64,000 nt of DNA, taken from assembly GCA_027924645.1 (NCBI GenBank), contig BSBN01000334.1, positions 8,860,501 to 8,924,500 of the forward strand. The letters are read 5' to 3'. Source of the stretch: Cunninghamia lanceolata. Lineage: Eukaryota > Streptophyta > Pinopsida > Cupressales > Cupressaceae. Each line of letters opens with the position of its first letter. Position 1 is the stretch's first letter. The position numbers were made by a program, and so were the translations under genes. This document shows, in pieces, positions 59,843-64,000 of the stretch. The notes beneath the pieces were generated by a model that was not told the DNA's origin, did not search any database, and was given only the letters and a program-made list of their open reading frames with translations.

Positions 59843-60898
59843 TAATGCATGAGCATCCGGTTCCATGAGCAATCCTCATCAACCAAAAAGATATATTTGC
59901 TTTCTTGCTTGTTTGTTTTCCTTCTTGTTTTACTACAGGAGCTAATGATCAAATTTCTAGAGAATTTCTTAAGGATTCTTGGCTAAGTGTTGACTTGATC
60001 TTGAAGAAGATCTAAATGGGTGTTTGCATTTCAAGTTTCGAGAAAATTTGATTAAAATGTGGGAAATTATGTCAATGAGGGATTTTAGTTTGCATCTACA
60101 TTTGTGGGCCTTTGATGCCAATACAGATGCCCTCATAAATCCCGCTTTGTGGAAATTTCACTCCCATCTAGATTTGCGGGCCGCTAGCCCCGTACCGAAT
60201 ATATTCAACTTCCTTCACTTTCCTCACTTTATCATTTGGAGCATAAAACCCCCACATGCACGTAAGAGGTGGAACTTTCCTAGTAAAGTAGACATATCTA
60301 GTTGGACCTTAAACTCCTGCTTATCCAGTTAAACCCAACACCCTCGCCAACTAGTAGTTTGCAAAATTTTTCATTTACACTAGATTTGTCCTGATGAATT
60401 TGATATCCATGTATATCCCATTGACCCTATTTCCTTCACAGCATGATGATGCAAAAACACCTACAATGTCTGGATGACCTATGAATCCATGTAAAAGCAC
60501 CCAGAATATGCCCAAATCAATATTTAACCACTTGTATTACTAGTCCAAGAGCCAATGGATGATTGACATGTGTCCCACTCGCATGATGAGTATGGTGGCC
60601 ACCTCAAATGCCTATAAATAGGGAACTTTCATGCTACATGAAGAGACTTCTTGATAGCGAATTTTGGCTTTCGCTGGAAGATTGTTCTAGGTTTTCATAG
60701 GAAAGCTAGGGTTAGTCTAATCTAAATATTGGAATCATTGTAAGGCTAAGGCAAGGGCATGTATGAAGACCATTGTACTCATGCTATAATGTTTTATATT
60801 GCATATGAATAAAGAGTTATTTTTTCTTTGTTGTGTGTTGTTCATTTTGCTGCCTGGTTCAGTAGCTTGGTAAAGCCCCTCGATCTTAAGCTACATCA
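59843..60898 (+). repeat. 3' LTR of the chromovirus
   Basis: Aligned to the 5' LTR. Starts TAATGCATGAGC (mutated from TGATGC) and ends CTACATCA. Keeps CCTATAAATAGGG at 60611-60623, a good TATA box, and GAATAAAGAG at ~60807, a poly-A signal. A clear polypurine tract before it is not recognisable. Confidence 0.92.
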
Positions 60899-61425
60899 TT
60901 TATTTACACTCATTAATGGAGGGTGTTGTATATTAGTAAAATAACAAGAAGGAATGTTGCTATTACAAAAATACACACACAAGGATGAATCTATAAATCC
61001 CTTAAGGCATCGATCTTTGAATTATGGGTTTCCCTACTCCACTCAATTTAGACTTAGAAAACCCAAAATGCAAAATAACTTAACTCAGTAAGTTATTGTT
61101 CTCATTGATACTAAATTATAATGGATATAATGGATACTATGGTCAAAGTTTGTAATCCCACAAACCCTCACTATGTTGTATTCATAGTTTATCTACTTAC
61201 ATGTTGTTTGCAAATACTCTGTCTATTTTGAGCTAGTGTGTCATATAGGGATACTCACCTTAGTTCTACAGAGACTAAATTGTAGGAGATAATAATTCTA
61301 TATCTCCCATTCAGTGGGAAATCCTTCAACAATATTGAACGTAGAAACTCACAATCTCTTAGGGATTATTGAAAATAGGTTGGAGAACCAATAGGCTTAA
61401 TGACACACTATATTTTCTAGTTTGG
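60899..61425 (+). repeat. ~520-bp duplicated non-coding segment, copy 2
   Basis: Copy of 11043-11565 beginning exactly at the chromovirus LTR end. The order around it differs from copy 1, in which ~3.3 kb of repeats separate it from the GRAS block. Confidence 0.85.
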
Positions 61426-62345
61426 ACAAGATTAGTCCATGCTTTGTAAGATGTGTTTCATAATGTTTTCAACATATTTAAACAATGTGTTATTGATTTG
61501 AGGTTGGTGGTATTAATGGAAGTACATAATTGGTCATTTAAGGTTATCCCAAAGCCATCAGTGGAATTCACAATTTTTCTTTTCATCTAATAGAGATATA
61601 TGTACCCCAACCAGTGTGTCTTCCCAATTTTATGTTGTTTCACTGGGCTTGTTTACAAAAAATACATTTCATTTGGTGTGTTATGATTTCATTGTGTATA
61701 TAAAGTTGTTGGTTGAACTACACATCATGTTTTTCAACTAGCACAAGTTTAGTTGATGGTTTCTAAGATGTGTTTTTGTGGTCATTTGAGGTTATCTCAA
61801 AAAAATGGTTGGATTTCGCAATGTTTATCTTGACATAATCGAGTTATGTGCACCAAAAAAAGTGTATTCCTAATTTTCTATTGTTGTATGGTGGTTTTAG
61901 GATTTAATTGTATATATGAAGTTGCAACTTGAGTGACACATTGCAGTTTTCATCCTACACAAGTTTAGTTCATCATTCGTAAGATGTGTTTTTACAATCA
62001 TTTGATGTTATCTCAAAGGAATGGTTGGATTTGACAATGTTTATCTTCACGTAACAGAGGTATGTGTACTATAACAAAATTATATTCTATATTTTATGTT
62101 GTTGTAGGGTTGTGTTAGGATTTCATTATATATAAAGTTTTAGGTTGAATGACACACTGTGCTTTTCATCTTGCACAATTTTAGTTCATGGTTCGTAAGA
62201 TGTGTTTTTGTGGTCATTTGTGGTTATCTCAAAGGAATGATTAGATTTGACAACCTTTGTCTTCATGTAATAGAGGTATGTGTACCCCAATAGAAGTGTA
62301 TTCTTAATTTTATGTTGTTGTAGGGTTGTGTTAGGATAATTTTAG
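61426..62345 (+). repeat. 216-bp tandem repeat array, diverged
   Basis: TTAGTTCATGGTTCGTAAGA and GATGTGTTTTTGTGGTCATT recur with starts near 61751, 61967 and 62183, i.e. 216 bp apart. A further diverged unit is at ~61435. The same unit is scattered singly at 9.5-11.6 kb (e.g. 9540, 9750, 10460, 10795). Confidence 0.78.
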
Positions 62346-62377
62346 AGGAAATAATGCTATATTTGGTCATTCCTACA

Positions 62378-62537
62378 AAAGAGCTTCAACGATAAAGCTA
62401 TGTATTAGGTTAAATTTTCATTACAATAATATGCTTCCGAACAATATTATACTCTGGAGACCGATGAAGATGCCATAATTGTAAGGTGGAAAGGGACACC
62501 ATTATTTACCCTTTCAGCATGGAGTTGTATCAAATGA
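62378..62537 (+). pseudogene. third GRAS copy, C-terminal SAW fragment only
   Basis: Plus-strand frame reads KSFNDKAMY, then two stops, then YASEQYYTLETDEDAIIVRW and KGTPLFTLSAWSC, ending TGA at 62535-62537. It aligns with the last ~53 codons of the GRAS gene at 51342-52838, in the opposite orientation. Everything upstream of this is replaced by the 216-bp repeats. Confidence 0.88.
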
Positions 62538-63370
62538 ATGCTTATGGTAGTTGCTGAAACAAATGTATGTATGTTGAAAATATGTTATAATAGAATAGAA
62601 AGTGTTTGTAGCCCCATTTGCATGGATAATAGTTAGATTGGCTGAGTGTTTGGGTTTTCTTCTAGTATTTGAATTGGCTACACACTAAACCATACTATCT
62701 CTTGAGAACTATTGTTAGCAAAAATGTATCATTACTTTTGGTATTATCTTCAAATGGAATATAGGTTTATTGTTCCTTTTCTATAATTTTATTTTTTAGG
62801 TGCCAATTGTGTTTTAGTTTTATCATTTTTTAATGGCGTTAAACTTCAATTTATTTGAACACTTTGTAACTATTATAGTTAAAGGATAAATAAGTAAATA
62901 AATAAATAAATATGTAACTTAGAAATAATAGTTTTAATCAATATTGAATAGTTGAATGCTCATTTTAGTATGATAAATAAATAATTTAAGTGAGATTGGA
63001 TTTGTAGAAATTTATTGACCTTTCTATAAACAATATTTATTTTTTTTCAATTGAATAAAATTTAGATGTATTGTGTATAAATCTTGTGTTAATTTTTTTT
63101 GCATTTTTCTTTCTTTATCATAGTGAATTAAATTGAAAAAAATATTTTGTATGTAAATATTATGTTAAATCTTTTTGCATTTCTCTATTTTATCATAGTG
63201 AATCAAATTAGAAAAACACTTTAAATAATATCATATAAATTATTGTCTCTTCAAAGATAATCAAGATTCTTTAAAGAATCCCTATTTGCAAACATGATTA
63301 ATAAATAAAATAATTTTACTCATCAACCTAACACAATTTAACTTCATCAAGAATAAACTAATTAATTTTA
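62538..63370. repeat. 3' flank of the third GRAS copy (inverted)
   Basis: Inverted match to about 50520-51340: GGCTGAGTGTTTGGGTTTTC, ACCATACTATCTCTTGAGAA, the ATTCTTTAAAGAAT palindrome at 63268, and TTTTACTCATCAACCTAAC. It extends beyond what remains beside GRAS copy 1. Confidence 0.85.
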
Positions 63371-64000
63371 CTCATCAATCTAAAATGTGATGTACTAAGG
63401 CTAGCATGATGCAATAAACATTGTCCACATGCACTCTAAATCATAAAGTGAAGGTCCTGCATGGCAAAATATCACACATCTTAGAATTGAAAGCTAGCCC
63501 ACATTCAAAGCTACAATATAAAGGAAATGCATAGTGCAATGAAAGGCTTCCAAGTTTGGGAGGGGCCATTGCATAATGAATCAAGCAAGACTGTTTTTAC
63601 ATGCATCATCAGTGTACAAGCTTCTAAACTCCATAAGGACCAAGAATACATACATGCAATCCCTTAAGCTGATGTGATGCAACAATAAAGAGACACGTAG
63701 AGGGATAACTTGGACAAAGAAGGGATCTAATGTTTAAATGTTGGGTAAAGTATTCACGCGGATGGGCAACAATACATGTTACCTTTTCAAATGGGACAAT
63801 ATAATGAAAGTATCGAGACTTAGGAACTAGTCAAGAACAAAATATAATAGCAACTACAAAAGGGTAAAAACATCAAAACACAAAGAGTTTTAGACATTAC
63901 AAGGGATAAACCCTAGCATGGTGTAAATCATTTAAACTCCTCAATGATGAATCATAAAATTTAGGTTCATTCCTAATAATGGCTCATGTTTGGGGACATA
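63371..64000. other. non-coding end of window
   Basis: Nothing recognised; no open frame of note. Confidence 0.5.

Larger units (their letters stand above)
54139..60898 (+). mobile_element. Ty3-gypsy chromovirus, complete but inactivated, 6760 bp
   Basis: Two 1056-bp LTRs (54139-55194, 59843-60898), a primer binding site TTGTATCAGAGCC just after the first, and gag, protease, RT, RNase H, integrase and chromodomain in the gypsy order. The reading frame can be followed from ~55280 to ~59800 with many stops. Most stops sit where CAA/CAG Gln or TGG Trp is expected, as expected of C-to-T decay at methylated DNA. Flanks TGGTT and TTTAT do not match, so the target duplication is lost or the element joined two loci. 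It sits between the end of the GRAS copy 2 block and the ~520-bp repeat copy 2. Confidence 0.93.

Noticed and set aside
54319..60332. 102-codon frames conserved between 54319-54627 and 60024-60332
   Set aside because: Both lie inside the two LTRs of the chromovirus, so their similarity only reflects LTR identity.

Overview
This is a gene-poor, AT-rich stretch of plant nuclear DNA. The retroelement types (Ty1-copia, Ty3-gypsy chromovirus, L1-like LINE), GRAS and pentatricopeptide (PPR) protein sequences and initiator-Met-tRNA primer binding sites all point to a plant. The density of old, mutated LTR elements and the long non-coding spacers suggest a large seed-plant genome, probably a gymnosperm such as a conifer; that last step is inference. 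No rRNA, tRNA or CRISPR is visible.

The only intact conserved protein-coding gene is a single-exon GRAS-domain regulator at 51342-52838 (minus). A close copy at 4921-6522 (minus) has two in-frame stops, and a third copy survives only as the last ~50 codons plus 3' flank at 62378-63370 on the opposite strand. The first two loci sit in a duplicated block of about 3.4 kb (roughly 4424-7770 and 50691-54138).

The rest is mostly mobile DNA. 1-4403: decayed copia element (minus), cut by the window edge. 7046-13450: locally repeated DNA with ~380-bp and other tandem units. 14860-22585: possible remnant of a plus-strand LTR element containing an unidentified frameshifted coding region (16917-17860) and a 5'-truncated LINE (18780-20465). 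22586-37142: three tandem ~510-bp LTR-like units, the first split by a 13-kb minus-strand LARD-like element (23029-36066) whose ~3.5-kb LTRs carry PPR pseudogene sequence. 37478-38488: copia gag/protease remnant. 44334-47751: well-bounded 3.4-kb gag-only LTR element with a 5-bp target duplication. 54139-60898: complete but inactivated chromovirus with 1056-bp LTRs, inserted beside the second GRAS block. 60899-62345: copies of the repeats seen at 7.8-11.6 kb.

The window reads as one GRAS locus that was duplicated in blocks and then broken up by successive insertions. One copy kept its reading frame but lost its upstream start codon, one became a pseudogene and one was truncated. The most unusual items are the PPR-carrying LTRs, the gag-only element with its in-frame amber codon and acidic tail and its relative at 21.3-22.6 kb, and the composite insertion inside one of the large LTRs.
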